This document shows positions 27,227 through 36,721 of a stretch of 64,000 nt of DNA, piece by piece. The DNA is taken from the NCBI RefSeq assembly GCF_004303025.1, contig NZ_PJQW01000016.1:2413-66412 (forward strand), given 5' to 3'. The notes below the pieces were generated by a model. The model was not told where the DNA came from. It ran no database searches and was given only the letters and a program-made list of their open reading frames with translations. How positions within the stretch are numbered: the first letter of the stretch is position 1; every line of letters starts with the position of its first letter. This DNA comes from Flavobacterium sp. J27. Its GTDB lineage: Bacteria > Bacteroidota > Bacteroidia > Flavobacteriales > Flavobacteriaceae. Position numbers and translations under genes: made by a program.

Positions 27227-28219
27227 ATGAAAAATAGGAGAGATTTTTTAAAGACAACAGCTGTAGCTTCGGTAGCCTTTGCACTGCATTCATTTAAAAC
27301 GAATGGTGAAAATGAGAATGAAAATTGTAGTAAAATAAACAAACCAATTGTATTATCTACTTGGAATTTTGGAATACAAGCTAATGAAGCAGCTTGGAAA
27401 ATTTTAAAGGATAAAGGACGTGCTTTAGATGCGGTGGAAGCTGGAGTTAAAATTCCAGAAGGAGATCCGAATGAAAGAAGTGTTGGTTTTGGTGGTAGAC
27501 CAGATAGAGATGGTAAAGTAACCTTGGACTCTTGTATTATGGATGAATTTTCGAATATTGGTTCGGTAGCCGCGTTAGAGCATATTAAACATCCTATTGC
27601 TGTAGCTAGAGCCGTTATGGAGAAAACTCCTCATGTTATGCTGGTAGGAGAAGGGGCTTTACAATTTGCAGTTTCCCAAGGATTTAAGAAAGAAAAATTA
27701 TTGGTTGAAGCGTCAGAAAAAGAATGGAAAGAATGGCTAAAAAAAAGTGATTATAAACCTATTGCAAATATTGAAAATCACGATACAATTGGTATGATTG
27801 CTTTGGATAGTCATGGAAACCTTTCTGGAGCCTGTACAACTAGTGGTATGGCTTTTAAAATGCATGGCAGAGTAGGCGATTCACCTATTATAGGTGCAGG
27901 TTTGTTTGTAGATAATGAGATAGGAGCTGCCACAGCTACCGGACATGGAGAAGAAGTTATTCGAATCGTAGGATGTCATTTAGTAGTTGAATTAATGCGA
28001 CAAGGTAAAACACCTCAAAAAGCTTGTGAAGAAGCTGTGACACGAATTGTTAAGCTAACAAAAAATAGGCATAAAAACTTGAACGATATTCAAGTAGGCT
28101 TTATCGCTTTAAATAAAAAAGGAGAATATGGTGCCTATTGCATTCAGAGCGGTTTTAATTTTGCAGTTAATGATGTTTCTGGAAATAAACTAATCGATTC
28201 TGATTATTTTTTGAAATAA
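27227..28219 (+). CDS. Glycosylasparaginase (N4-(beta-N-acetylglucosaminyl)-L-asparaginase), Tat-exported
   Basis: A 330-residue Ntn-hydrolase. The N-terminus MKNRRDFLKTTAVASVAFAL carries an RR-x-F-L-K Tat signal, as in the periplasmic Elizabethkingia enzyme. Autoproteolysis would occur before the Thr in NHDTIGMIAL (about residue 188), which becomes the nucleophile. Other matches are DAVEAGVKIPEGDPNERSVGFGGRPDRDG and ATATGHGEE. It cleaves the GlcNAc-Asn bond of N-linked glycopeptides. It is followed by cutC and a secreted beta-mannosidase, which fits N-glycan breakdown. Confidence 0.93.
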   Translation: MKNRRDFLKTTAVASVAFALHSFKTNGENENENCSKINKPIVLSTWNFGIQANEAAWKILKDKGRALDAVEAGVKIPEGDPNERSVGFGGRPDRDGKVTLDSCIMDEFSNIGSVAALEHIKHPIAVARAVMEKTPHVMLVGEGALQFAVSQGFKKEKLLVEASEKEWKEWLKKSDYKPIANIENHDTIGMIALDSHGNLSGACTTSGMAFKMHGRVGDSPIIGAGLFVDNEIGAATATGHGEEVIRIVGCHLVVELMRQGKTPQKACEEAVTRIVKLTKNRHKNLNDIQVGFIALNKKGEYGAYCIQSGFNFAVNDVSGNKLIDSDYFLK

Positions 28220-28232
28220 ATTGAACTGTAAA

Positions 28233-28904
28233 ATGCCACAATTAGAAATTGCTTGTTTTAATTTAGAATCTGCTGAAATCGCTCATAAAAATGGAGCTGA
28301 TAGAATAGAATTATGTGTTGAAATGAGCAAAGGAGGCACAACTCCTTCCATTCAAATGATACAAAATGCGAAAGCAAAAATCAACATTCCTATTTATGTA
28401 ATGATTCGTCCAAGAGGAGGTAATTTTGTATATAGTGAAACAGAATTTGAATGGATGAAAACAAAAATTATGGAGTTAAAAGGCATTGGAGTTGATGGAT
28501 TTGTTTTTGGGATTTTAGATAGGGAAAATAAGATAAATAAGATACAAAATAGAACACTCATAGCTTTGGCAAAACCGTTACCTTGTACTTTCCATAGAGC
28601 TTTTGATGAGGTGCCAAATTCTTTCGAAGCATTAGAAGCACTTATTGCATGTGGATTTCAGACGATTTTAACTTCTGGAAATGCAAAAAATGTTAACGAA
28701 GGAGTCAATCAATTAGAGGTTCTGGTTCAAAAGGCAACTAACAGAATAACAATTATGCCAGGTGGTGGTTTACGATCATCTAATTTAAAAGAGATTTACG
28801 TCCAAACAAAAGCCACATTTTATCATTCTTCTGCCATTACAGATGGAACAGAAACGGCTAATCCCATAGAAATTCAACGCTTAAAATCGATAGTAAATGA
28901 ATAA
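28233..28904 (+). CDS. cutC: CutC family protein
   Basis: A 223-residue TIM-barrel protein starting at the ATG at 28233 (MPQLEIACFNLESAEIAHKNGADRIELC). A TTG at 28221 is only 2 bp after the previous stop and less likely. Family segments are VMIRPRGGNFVYSETEF, FHRAFDEVPN and ITIMPGGGLR. CutC was linked to copper tolerance, but its biochemical role is unsettled. It overlaps the beta-mannosidase gene by 8 bp and appears to be in one operon with glycosidases, so a sugar-related role is worth considering. Confidence 0.9.
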   Translation: MPQLEIACFNLESAEIAHKNGADRIELCVEMSKGGTTPSIQMIQNAKAKINIPIYVMIRPRGGNFVYSETEFEWMKTKIMELKGIGVDGFVFGILDRENKINKIQNRTLIALAKPLPCTFHRAFDEVPNSFEALEALIACGFQTILTSGNAKNVNEGVNQLEVLVQKATNRITIMPGGGLRSSNLKEIYVQTKATFYHSSAITDGTETANPIEIQRLKSIVNE

Positions 28905-31362
28905 GTTTTTTGTTCTTTTTTTTATGCCATTTTTACTGTTTGGACAAAATTTAGAACGCTCTTTAAGTGCTGAAAATTGGAAATTTAAACAAGCTAATAA
29001 AGAGAATTGGTTAACCGCAACAGTCCCTGGGACGGTGCATACTGATTTGTTAGCCAATAATATGATAGCCGATCCGTTTTTGGAAACTAACGAAAAAGAA
29101 GTGCAATGGATCGAAAAAGAAGATTGGGAATATAAAACGTCTTTCTTTCTCTCACAATCAGAACTCCATTTTAAGAATATCGATTTACAGTTTGATGGTT
29201 TAGATACGTATGCTTCTGTGTTTTTAAATGATCAACTCATTTTGGAAGCTAATAATATGTTCCGAATTTGGAAAATTCCAGTTAGGAAGTATTTGCTAGA
29301 AGGAGAAAATACACTCAAAGTGGTTTTCAAATCAGCAGTAATCGAAGAACAAAAATTAGCTAAGAAAGCATCTTTTAAATTACCTACAGATGAAAGAGTC
29401 TATTCAAGAAAAGCACCTTATCAATACGGTTGGGATTGGGGACCAAGATTGGTTGCAGCAGGAATTTGGAAACCAGTAAAATTATATTTTTGGAATCAAG
29501 TTACTTTGGTAAACAGTAGTTACAAGCAAGTACAATTGAATCCTAAAAAGGCTGATTTAGAGTTTAACGTAGCGGTGTTTTCTGAAAAAAAGAAAGTAAT
29601 TACGGTTAAGATTAATGATTCAATTGTAAAATTTGAATTACAACAAGGTTTGCAGACTATTCCCATAAAATATAGGATAAATAATCCTGAATTGTGGTGG
29701 TGTAATGGTTTGGGAGATCCCAATTTGTATGCTTTTAAGATTAGCTTGTGTGATGATTTTCAAGAAATTGAATCTCAAGAAATGAATATTGGTTTACGTA
29801 CCATTGAATTAATTCAAGAACAAGATGCAATCGGTAAAAGCTTTTATTTTAAGTTGAATGGAAAACCTGTTTTTATGAAAGGAGCCAACTGCATTCCAGA
29901 GGATAGTTTTTTGCCAAGAGTTGAGGATAGTATTTCTCAAAAACGAATAGAAGACGCAGTTGCAGCAAATATGAATATGTTGCGTGTTTGGGGAGGCGGA
30001 GTATACGCTAGTGATGCTTTTTATAATCTCTGTGATAAAAATGGAATTTTAGTGTGGCAAGATTTTATGTTTGCGTGTGCGATGTATCCAGGAGGAAAAG
30101 ATTTTTTAGAAAACGTAAAACAAGAGGTAATCGATAATGTAACTCGAATTCAAAATCATCCTTCTTTAGCGCTTTGGTGTGGCAATAATGAAATAGACGA
30201 GGCATGGCATAATTGGGGTTGGCAAAAGCAATTGAACTATTCTAAAGCAGATTCTACTCAAATATGGAAGGATTACCAAAAAGTATTTCATGAATTAATT
30301 CCAAATACGTTGGATAGTTTGTATTCAGAAAAAAAAGTCATTTATTGGCCATCTTCTCCTTCCATTGGTTGGGGAAGAAAGGAAAGTTTAATACAAGGAG
30401 ATGCTCATTATTGGGGCGTTTGGTGGGGGAAAGAACCTTTTGAAATGTATGAGAGAAAAGTAGGTCGTTTTATGAGTGAATACGGATTTCAAGGAATGCC
30501 TGATAAATCCACATTTAACTATTTTGCCAATGGAAAATCGTTAGAGTTTGATTCAGAAATTATAAAAAGCCATCAAAAACATCCCACAGGTTATGAAACC
30601 ATAAAGGAATATATGCAACGTGATTATATAATTCCAAAAACCTTTGAAAATTATGTTTATGTTTCTCAATTGTTACAAGCAAAAGGAATAAAAACGGCCA
30701 TTGAAGCGCATAGAAGAGCAAAGCCTAATTGTATGGGAACACTCTATTGGCAACTCAATGATTGTTGGCCAGTTACTTCTTGGAGTTCTGTTGATTATTT
30801 TGGTAACTGGAAAGCCTTGCATTATCAAGTAAAAGAGAGTTTTGAAAACCTACTCCTTTCGGTTGAAGAAACCAAAGAAAAGTATCAGGTGTATTTGGTA
30901 AATGATAGTTTGCAGGATATTTCTGGTAATTTAATTGTAAAAATAATTGATTTTAATGGAAATGTCATCTTTGAAAAATCTATTTCAACAATGGTAAAGG
31001 CTAATGCAAGTAAAATTGTATATTCCTTTACAAAAAAAGACATTCCTAAGAAATATCGAAAAAAATCGGTTATGCAACTCAAGTTTATAACGGAAGGGAA
31101 AAAAGTAAATACTAACTTTTATTGGGTTAAACCCAAAGACTTACAGTTGCAAAAACCCAATTTAAAAATAACAAAAATAGATGCGCTAACCTATGAGATT
31201 ACTTCTGATGTGGTTGCGAAAGATGTGTACTTGTCATCAGATGAAAATGCTCATTTTAGTAACAATTATTTTGATGTTATACCTAATGAAACCTATAGAG
31301 TAACATTGTCAAATCCAGTAAAAATAATAGATATTAAAAGCTTATTTAATACTTTTAACTAA
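28897..31362 (+). CDS. Secreted GH2 beta-mannosidase
   Basis: An 821-residue GH2 enzyme with a signal peptide (MNKFFVLFFMPFLLFG). Order: N-terminal sugar-binding domain (LSAENWKFKQ, PGTVHTDLL), immunoglobulin-like domain, then a TIM barrel with WCGNNEIDEAW (acid/base Glu) and FMSEYGFQGMP (nucleophile Glu). It releases beta-linked mannose, such as Man-beta-1,4-GlcNAc of the N-glycan core. The start overlaps cutC by 8 bp. The 3' end overlaps the convergent AhpD-like gene by 4 bp, so no terminator is visible. Confidence 0.93.
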   Translation: MNKFFVLFFMPFLLFGQNLERSLSAENWKFKQANKENWLTATVPGTVHTDLLANNMIADPFLETNEKEVQWIEKEDWEYKTSFFLSQSELHFKNIDLQFDGLDTYASVFLNDQLILEANNMFRIWKIPVRKYLLEGENTLKVVFKSAVIEEQKLAKKASFKLPTDERVYSRKAPYQYGWDWGPRLVAAGIWKPVKLYFWNQVTLVNSSYKQVQLNPKKADLEFNVAVFSEKKKVITVKINDSIVKFELQQGLQTIPIKYRINNPELWWCNGLGDPNLYAFKISLCDDFQEIESQEMNIGLRTIELIQEQDAIGKSFYFKLNGKPVFMKGANCIPEDSFLPRVEDSISQKRIEDAVAANMNMLRVWGGGVYASDAFYNLCDKNGILVWQDFMFACAMYPGGKDFLENVKQEVIDNVTRIQNHPSLALWCGNNEIDEAWHNWGWQKQLNYSKADSTQIWKDYQKVFHELIPNTLDSLYSEKKVIYWPSSPSIGWGRKESLIQGDAHYWGVWWGKEPFEMYERKVGRFMSEYGFQGMPDKSTFNYFANGKSLEFDSEIIKSHQKHPTGYETIKEYMQRDYIIPKTFENYVYVSQLLQAKGIKTAIEAHRRAKPNCMGTLYWQLNDCWPVTSWSSVDYFGNWKALHYQVKESFENLLLSVEETKEKYQVYLVNDSLQDISGNLIVKIIDFNGNVIFEKSISTMVKANASKIVYSFTKKDIPKKYRKKSVMQLKFITEGKKVNTNFYWVKPKDLQLQKPNLKITKIDALTYEITSDVVAKDVYLSSDENAHFSNNYFDVIPNETYRVTLSNPVKIIDIKSLFNTFN

Positions 31363-31949
31363 ACATGTTTGCCAACTTCCCAGCCTGTTTTTTCTAAATA
31401 TTGGTTGCCACTTTCAATGGCTCCTTCTTCTAAGGTAGTTCCCATAGAATCATTCCAACGATTTAAATAACCAAAAAGTGAAATAACACCAAGCATTTCT
31501 ACAATTTCTCCTTCGTTCCAATACTTATATAATTCTGTTTTAATATTCTCATCAACAGTATTTGGTACCAAAGAAGCGGCCAAAGAGAAATCTAACGCAG
31601 CTCTTTCGGCATCTGAAAAAGCAGGATGCGTTTTATATTCCCAAATATGATCTAGTTGTTCTTGCTCAGCACCATAACGCTCGGCAGCTCTTATGGCATG
31701 TGCTTGACAATAACGACAACCTGTGGCATTGCTACTTACCCAAGCAATCATTCTTTTTAAAGCCGAAGTAACGCGACCTTGGTTTTCCATTACAGCTTTG
31801 TTTAAATTGATAAATGCTTTGGAGATTGCAGGCCTGTGTTGCATGGTTAAAACCGAATTAGGACAAAAACCTAAAGTTTCATTAAAGAAAGTAGCTAATT
31901 CTTTTGTGGCAGTATCATGATCTGGATGTAAAGGAGTAACTAATGGCAT
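31359..31949 (-). CDS. AhpD/carboxymuconolactone decarboxylase-like protein
   Basis: A 196-residue protein of the AhpD-like fold. The redox motif C-R-Y-C-x-A-H is within NATGCRYCQAHAIRAAERYG (about 86-105), which is the hallmark of peroxidase-related CMD proteins. It may reduce peroxides with a thiol partner, though the physiological role of these longer forms is unclear. It is transcribed toward the beta-mannosidase and sits behind a hairpin terminator downstream of the kinase gene, so it is probably its own unit. Confidence 0.85.
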   Translation of the reverse strand: MPLVTPLHPDHDTATKELATFFNETLGFCPNSVLTMQHRPAISKAFINLNKAVMENQGRVTSALKRMIAWVSSNATGCRYCQAHAIRAAERYGAEQEQLDHIWEYKTHPAFSDAERAALDFSLAASLVPNTVDENIKTELYKYWNEGEIVEMLGVISLFGYLNRWNDSMGTTLEEGAIESGNQYLEKTGWEVGKHV

Positions 31950-31981
31950 ATTGTGTTTGTGTTATGTTGTGATACGAAAAT

Positions 31982-31998
31982 CCCCTCTTTTGGAGGGG
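31982..31998 (-). terminator. GC-rich hairpin terminator between kinase and AhpD-like genes
   Basis: CCCCTC and GAGGGG pair around a 5-base loop. Reading the - strand, ATTTTC follows, so it can end the deoxynucleoside kinase transcript 9 bp after its stop. Confidence 0.7.
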
Positions 31999-32006
31999 TT
32001 TCTAAA

Positions 32007-32621
32007 TTAAAATAAACCGTTTATTTCGGCATCTATTTTGTTAATAATGTTTCCTAAATCTTCAGGATTGTCTACAAAGTTTATATTGTCTACATCAATA
32101 ATAACTAATTTTCCTTTATCATAGGTTTCAATCCAAGCTTCATAGCGCTCATTTAATCGACTTAAATATTCAATAGAAATAGTATTTTCATAATCTCTAC
32201 CTCTCTTGTGGATTTGGCTTACTAAATTTGGAATTGAACTTCTTAAATAAATTAATAAATCTGGGGAGCCAACTAGCCCTTCCATTAAATCAAATAAAGA
32301 CTTGTAATTGTTGTAATCTCTATTGGTCATTAAACCCATTGTGTGAAGATTAGGAGCGAAAATATTAGCATCTTCATATATAGTTCTATCTTGAATAGTT
32401 GTTTTTCCAGATTCTCTAATTTGTAAAACTTGTCTAAAACGACTGTTCAAAAAGTAAATTTGAAGATTAAAACTCCAACGTTCCATTTGATGGTAGAAAT
32501 CATCTAAATACGGATTATCAACTACGTCTTCAAAATGCGCTTCCCATTTAAAATGCTTGGCTAATAATTTTGTTAAAGTTGTTTTGCCTGCTCCAATATT
32601 TCCTGCAACTGCTATATGCAT
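32007..32621 (-). CDS. Deoxynucleoside kinase (dGK/dAK family)
   Basis: A 204-residue P-loop kinase. Walker A is VAGNIGAGKTTL at residues 5-16; the DRTIYEDANIFA motif (about 99-110) and the lid RGRDYE are those of the deoxyadenosine/deoxyguanosine kinase family. It phosphorylates deoxynucleosides in salvage. The start codon overlaps the stop of the upstream gene by one base (TAATG), suggesting translational coupling. Confidence 0.92.
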   Translation of the reverse strand: MHIAVAGNIGAGKTTLTKLLAKHFKWEAHFEDVVDNPYLDDFYHQMERWSFNLQIYFLNSRFRQVLQIRESGKTTIQDRTIYEDANIFAPNLHTMGLMTNRDYNNYKSLFDLMEGLVGSPDLLIYLRSSIPNLVSQIHKRGRDYENTISIEYLSRLNERYEAWIETYDKGKLVIIDVDNINFVDNPEDLGNIINKIDAEINGLF

Positions 32622-33406
32622 TATGGTAAAAGTATTTTATAGTTAATAACTTTATTTGGGGTAAAAATAGATAAAAATCCATTTTTATAATAGAATTTGT
32701 TGAATGATTTTTCAGAAATATGTATTTCGTACATTTTGTTTTCTCCTAATTTAAATAAATATAACAAATTTGCTCTCCGAATAAGATAATTTTCATTGGA
32801 AACAATTTGAACAGCGTCATATTGTGGGATTTTTCCTAAGGTTTTGATGTTTCCATAAACAGAAATTACAGCACTTATATTGTTTTCATCAATCCAGTAA
32901 AAATAATTATAATCTGTAGTGTAATCTTTTATCTTTTGGGTTAAAGGAGTGGACTTAAATTGAAATGTGTTGGCATTGAAATTATATAATCCAATTTTTT
33001 GATTGGTAAAATCATAAAACCATATTTGATTTTGAATCGCTAACCCAATGCAATCAAAATTTAGGAGAGACTCTAAATTATTACCTTCAATTTTATGTGT
33101 TTCGTTTAGTTGACTGTCTAACAAAACAATTGTGTTGAAATCTTTGTAAAATAAAACAACTTGTAATGGATTGTATAAATCAATATGGTTAATATTTCCT
33201 AAAGAGAAGTTATTGTAATTTTGTGTTTTACCATTGGCAATTTTATAAAACACATTGTTTTTACTGTAATATGAGGTTTCTTTTTGTTTTTCAAAAAAAG
33301 AGATATTGTCAATTTCTAACGAATCTAAAAGTGTGGTTTTTATTTGTTCTTGCGCTTGAAAAACAAAATGAAAACTGAGAAACAAAATAAGACTATTAAA
33401 TTTCAT
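32621..33406 (-). CDS. Exported protein of unknown function, coupled to the kinase gene
   Basis: A 261-residue protein with a signal peptide (about 1-18, ending FQAQ). The mature part is a string of short beta strands with repeated aromatic/Asp/Asn turns (VVLFYKDFN, IWFYDFTNQKIGLYNF, YFYWIDENNISAVI), which suggests a beta-propeller-like fold. No family recognised. It stops on the kinase start codon, so the two genes form an operon although one product is exported and the other cytoplasmic. Confidence 0.7.
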   Translation of the reverse strand: MKFNSLILFLSFHFVFQAQEQIKTTLLDSLEIDNISFFEKQKETSYYSKNNVFYKIANGKTQNYNNFSLGNINHIDLYNPLQVVLFYKDFNTIVLLDSQLNETHKIEGNNLESLLNFDCIGLAIQNQIWFYDFTNQKIGLYNFNANTFQFKSTPLTQKIKDYTTDYNYFYWIDENNISAVISVYGNIKTLGKIPQYDAVQIVSNENYLIRRANLLYLFKLGENKMYEIHISEKSFNKFYYKNGFLSIFTPNKVINYKILLP

Positions 33407-33530
33407 TTAAAAATTAAACCTTTTTTATAAAATTGATTCTAAAGATAGTATTTTAACTTTATATTGAAATACTTATTGTAACAAAAAAGCGATTTCAGAG
33501 TCTATATTATATACAAAAACAAATATTAAA

Positions 33531-34442
33531 ATGAAAAAATTAATACTACTTGCATCATTTTTTCTTTCTGCTACTTTTTATGCCCAAGAATTTCAAGGAA
33601 CAGCAGTATATGAATCTAAAACTAGTACAGCAGAAATGATGAAAAATTTTGGTGGTAACCGAGAAATTACACCAGAAATGCAAAAAAACATAGAAGAAAG
33701 AATGAAAAAAATGTTTGAAAAAACATTTATTTTAAATTTTAATAAGTCGGCATCCATTTATAAAGAAGAGGAAAAACTAGATGCTCCAGGGAATAATAAT
33801 GGTGGTCGTATGATGATGTCTATGATGGGTGGAGGAGGAACACAGTATAAGAATGTAAAAGAAAAATTATATACTGTTGATAAAGAGTTTTTTAGTAAAG
33901 AATTTTTAATTAAAGATAGTTTACCAATGTACCAATGGCAAATGGGTTCGGAAACTAAAAAAATAGGAGAATATACTTGTTTTAAAGCTACAGCAGTTGT
34001 TGCAACTGATCCAACCGATTTTAGAAACTTTAGAATGAGAGGGTCAAGAAACAATGAAAATAAAGAAAAAGAACAAAAGGCAAAAGATTCTGTTAATGCT
34101 ACTAAGAAAACGAATTTTATGAACGATGATATTGAGCAGATAAAAGAAAAAACAATCACAGCTTGGTATTGTCCTGAAATACCAATCAATCAAGGTCCTG
34201 ATAAATATTGGGGGTTGCCTGGGTTAATTTTAGAAGTTAATGATGGAACTACGGTGTTATTATGCTCAAAAATTGTATTGAATTCTAAAGAAAAAGTAGA
34301 AATTAAAGCACCAACAAAAGGTAAGGAAGTAACTCAAAAGGAATATGACGAAATTGTGAAGAAAAAAATGGAAGAAATGAGAGAAATGTATGGTGGTCGT
34401 GGTCAAAGAGGTGGCGGTCCAGGTGGTAGAAGAGGGTTCTAA
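33531..34442 (+). CDS. GLPGLI family exported protein (copy 1)
   Basis: A 303-residue protein with a signal peptide ending near FYAQ. The family motif is at KYWGLPGLILEVNDG (about 223-237). The C-terminal tail is rich in Gly/Arg (GGRGQRGGGPGGRRGF). GLPGLI proteins are Bacteroidota-specific, exported and of unknown function. It shares its layout with copy 2 at 36722 (EITPEMQKNIEERMKKMFEKTFILNF versus DLTPEMKDQMMEKMKKAFEKTFVLNF region). It is convergent with the two-component genes, with only 3 bp between the coding ends. Confidence 0.88.
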   Translation: MKKLILLASFFLSATFYAQEFQGTAVYESKTSTAEMMKNFGGNREITPEMQKNIEERMKKMFEKTFILNFNKSASIYKEEEKLDAPGNNNGGRMMMSMMGGGGTQYKNVKEKLYTVDKEFFSKEFLIKDSLPMYQWQMGSETKKIGEYTCFKATAVVATDPTDFRNFRMRGSRNNENKEKEQKAKDSVNATKKTNFMNDDIEQIKEKTITAWYCPEIPINQGPDKYWGLPGLILEVNDGTTVLLCSKIVLNSKEKVEIKAPTKGKEVTQKEYDEIVKKKMEEMREMYGGRGQRGGGPGGRRGF

Positions 34443-34445
34443 TTT

Positions 34446-35126
34446 TTAACCAATTAACTTATAGCCTCGACCTCTACTGTTTATAATTTGAACATTAGGG
34501 TCGAGGCTTAATTTTTTTCGTAAACGTGTAATAAAAACATCCATACTTCTACCACTAAAAAAATCATCATTCTCCCAAACGATTGTTAAAATTGTTTCTC
34601 TAGTGATTATTTCTCCTTTGTTTTTTAATAATAATTCTAAAAGTAAGGCTTCTCTATTTGTTAATGAAAATGTTTCTTTGGGGTGTGTTAATAATTGTGT
34701 GTCTGGGTTAAAATGATACTTTCCAATTTGAAAATTTGTTTTTTTATCAATTTGTAGCTTTCTTTCTGATAAAGCAATGATTCTCACAATTAATTCTTCC
34801 ATACTAAAAGGTTTTCTAATGTAATCATTACAGCCTATTTTAAAGCCTGTAACCACATCTTGGGTTTGAGATTTAGAAGTTAAAAACAAAATAGGGATTA
34901 CTTTGTCTACTTTTCTTATTTCAGTTGCTACAGAAAAGCCGTCAATTTTAGGCATCATAATATCCAAAACTAAAGCATCAAAAGAGTTTTTGTAAAACGT
35001 TTCTAGTGCACTTTCTCCATTCTCGCACAAAGTAACTTCAAAATCACGATTTTCTAAACTTTCTTTGATGATTAAACCTAATGAAGACTCATCTTCTGCT
35101 AACAATATTTTTAGTTTAGTATCCAT
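34446..35126 (-). CDS. OmpR-family response regulator
   Basis: A 226-residue protein with a receiver domain (LLAEDES; phospho-acceptor Asp in ALVLDIMMPKIDG, about residue 55; KPFSMEEL lysine near 105) and a C-terminal winged helix (about 130-226) ending in SRGRGYKLIG. It overlaps the histidine-kinase gene by 11 bp. Three 10-bp spaced TTAAC repeats upstream of the second GLPGLI gene are its likely binding site. The pair probably controls the flanking GLPGLI and outer-membrane genes. Confidence 0.92.
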   Translation of the reverse strand: MDTKLKILLAEDESSLGLIIKESLENRDFEVTLCENGESALETFYKNSFDALVLDIMMPKIDGFSVATEIRKVDKVIPILFLTSKSQTQDVVTGFKIGCNDYIRKPFSMEELIVRIIALSERKLQIDKKTNFQIGKYHFNPDTQLLTHPKETFSLTNREALLLELLLKNKGEIITRETILTIVWENDDFFSGRSMDVFITRLRKKLSLDPNVQIINSRGRGYKLIG

Positions 35127-36603
35127 AAGGCAAAGTAATTCTAAAGATTGTAGGGTTAGTGCTTATTAACGCTAATGTGCCGCTGTGTTTGTGTATAATT
35201 TCTTTCGAGTAATACAAACCAATGCCATACCCTTTTACATCATGTAAATTTCCAGTTGGAATTCGGTAAAACTTTTCAAAAATAGTTTTTTCTTCTGCTT
35301 TAGGAATGCCATTGCCATTATCTTCCACATCAATAATAATGTTGTTGTGTTCTTTAATGCATTTGATGGTTATTGTATCTCCTCCATATTTTATGGCATT
35401 GTCAATTAAATTTGAAAAAACATTTTCTAAATAAAAAGGATCTCCTAAAAAATAGACCTTGTTTTCGGTAGTAATAAAAGATAATTCTTTGTTTGTTATG
35501 GTTTTGTATTTTTCAATAATCCCATTTAATAATGGAATGAAGTCAATTTCTTCATAACTTACATTTAGGTCTTCTGTAGGTAAGATTGCCGTCTCTAAAA
35601 TTTTCTCCACCATACTTTCTAGTTTTATCAGTTGGTTTTTAGAAATGGAAATGTATTTTTTGTTTTTTTCTAAATCGTTGGTAGGGTTGAAATTACTCAT
35701 GCCTTCTAAAGCAGTAGCAATTGTAGTTATGGGCGTTTTGAATTCATGGGTAATATTGTTGATAAAATCATTTTTTATTTCATCCATTTTCTTTTGTTTG
35801 TTAATGATATAAAGCATAAAAAACAAACAGCCTATTACAGCTAATAAAAAAATAAAAGACAATACAAGCTCCATTCCCATGCGTTGGAAAAGTTGCAAGT
35901 TGGAATACTTAAAATCTAATTGTAAAGTTTCATCGGGTTTGAAAAAAGAAGATTTAGGGGTAATTTTTTCTGAAAATATTTCTTTATTTGTAGAAAAATA
36001 ATAAAATAGAGAATCTTTTTTTCGATGCTCAAAGCCATAATCTAACCCAATTTTTTTTCGATTTAATTCCGATTTAAAAATGGAATCTACCGATTTATAT
36101 CGAATCGTATCACTTGACATGTTAATTACTATGCGATTCGGAAATTGTTCTAAACCACCAATTTGTTTTTGAGCTGTCATGCCTTTTAAAACTCTAATGG
36201 ATTTGTTTTTTGGGTGCGAATCTTGTTTAGTGTCTGCAAAAAATATTTTTGTATCAATTTTGACATTGTCATCACTAAAACTTTCCAAAAAAAGACTATC
36301 TGTTTCTCTTCTTTTAGGAGAGTTCATCCTAATTTCGTTCTTAAAAAGAGAATCTTTTAAAACCAGATTGATAAAATCTTTTGATTTTAAATCTTTATCT
36401 GTGCTAAAAAAACTAATTACATCTTTTTTAGATTGCTCTGTAAAATAAATTTCTAATGCTTTGTCATAAGCAATCTGAATTTCATTAAAAAGACGATTCT
36501 TGTTTGTAATATAGTTTTTATAATTCCAATAGACTTGAAGGCATATCGTACTTAAAATAACGATACTTATAAATAAAAATATTTTTTTGACATTGATATT
36601 CAT
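35116..36603 (-). CDS. Sensor histidine kinase
   Basis: A 495-residue membrane kinase. It has TM1 (about 7-24), a periplasmic sensor of about 215 residues with no recognised fold, TM2 (about 244-266), and a HisKA domain with the phospho-accepting His in NITHEFKTPITT (about 286). An HATPase domain follows with NLIDNAIKYGG, VEDNGNGIP and KGYGIGLYYSK. It is divergent from the second GLPGLI gene, with a 118-bp shared control region. The signal sensed is unknown. Confidence 0.92.
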   Translation of the reverse strand: MNINVKKIFLFISIVILSTICLQVYWNYKNYITNKNRLFNEIQIAYDKALEIYFTEQSKKDVISFFSTDKDLKSKDFINLVLKDSLFKNEIRMNSPKRRETDSLFLESFSDDNVKIDTKIFFADTKQDSHPKNKSIRVLKGMTAQKQIGGLEQFPNRIVINMSSDTIRYKSVDSIFKSELNRKKIGLDYGFEHRKKDSLFYYFSTNKEIFSEKITPKSSFFKPDETLQLDFKYSNLQLFQRMGMELVLSFIFLLAVIGCLFFMLYIINKQKKMDEIKNDFINNITHEFKTPITTIATALEGMSNFNPTNDLEKNKKYISISKNQLIKLESMVEKILETAILPTEDLNVSYEEIDFIPLLNGIIEKYKTITNKELSFITTENKVYFLGDPFYLENVFSNLIDNAIKYGGDTITIKCIKEHNNIIIDVEDNGNGIPKAEEKTIFEKFYRIPTGNLHDVKGYGIGLYYSKEIIHKHSGTLALISTNPTIFRITLPYGY

Positions 36604-36641
36604 GTTTCAAAAATAGGAAGTATTTTAAAAGAATAAACACC

Positions 36642-36697
36642 GTTAACATACGTTAACAAAGATTAACCCTTTGTTTATATAGGAAGTTTTTAGTTTG
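36642..36697 (+). promoter_or_regulatory. Response-regulator binding repeats and promoter upstream of GLPGLI copy 2
   Basis: GTTAAC (36642), GTTAAC (36652) and ATTAAC (36662) are spaced exactly 10 bp, one helical turn, as OmpR-family regulators require. Directly downstream lies TTTG (36670-36673), and 17 bp further TAGTTTG (36691-36697), close to the Bacteroidota -33/-7 pair. A regulator bound just upstream of -33 would act as an activator. The same sites could also affect the divergent kinase gene. Confidence 0.6.
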
Positions 36698-36721
36698 TAT
36701 CATAATTTAAAATAAACTAAA

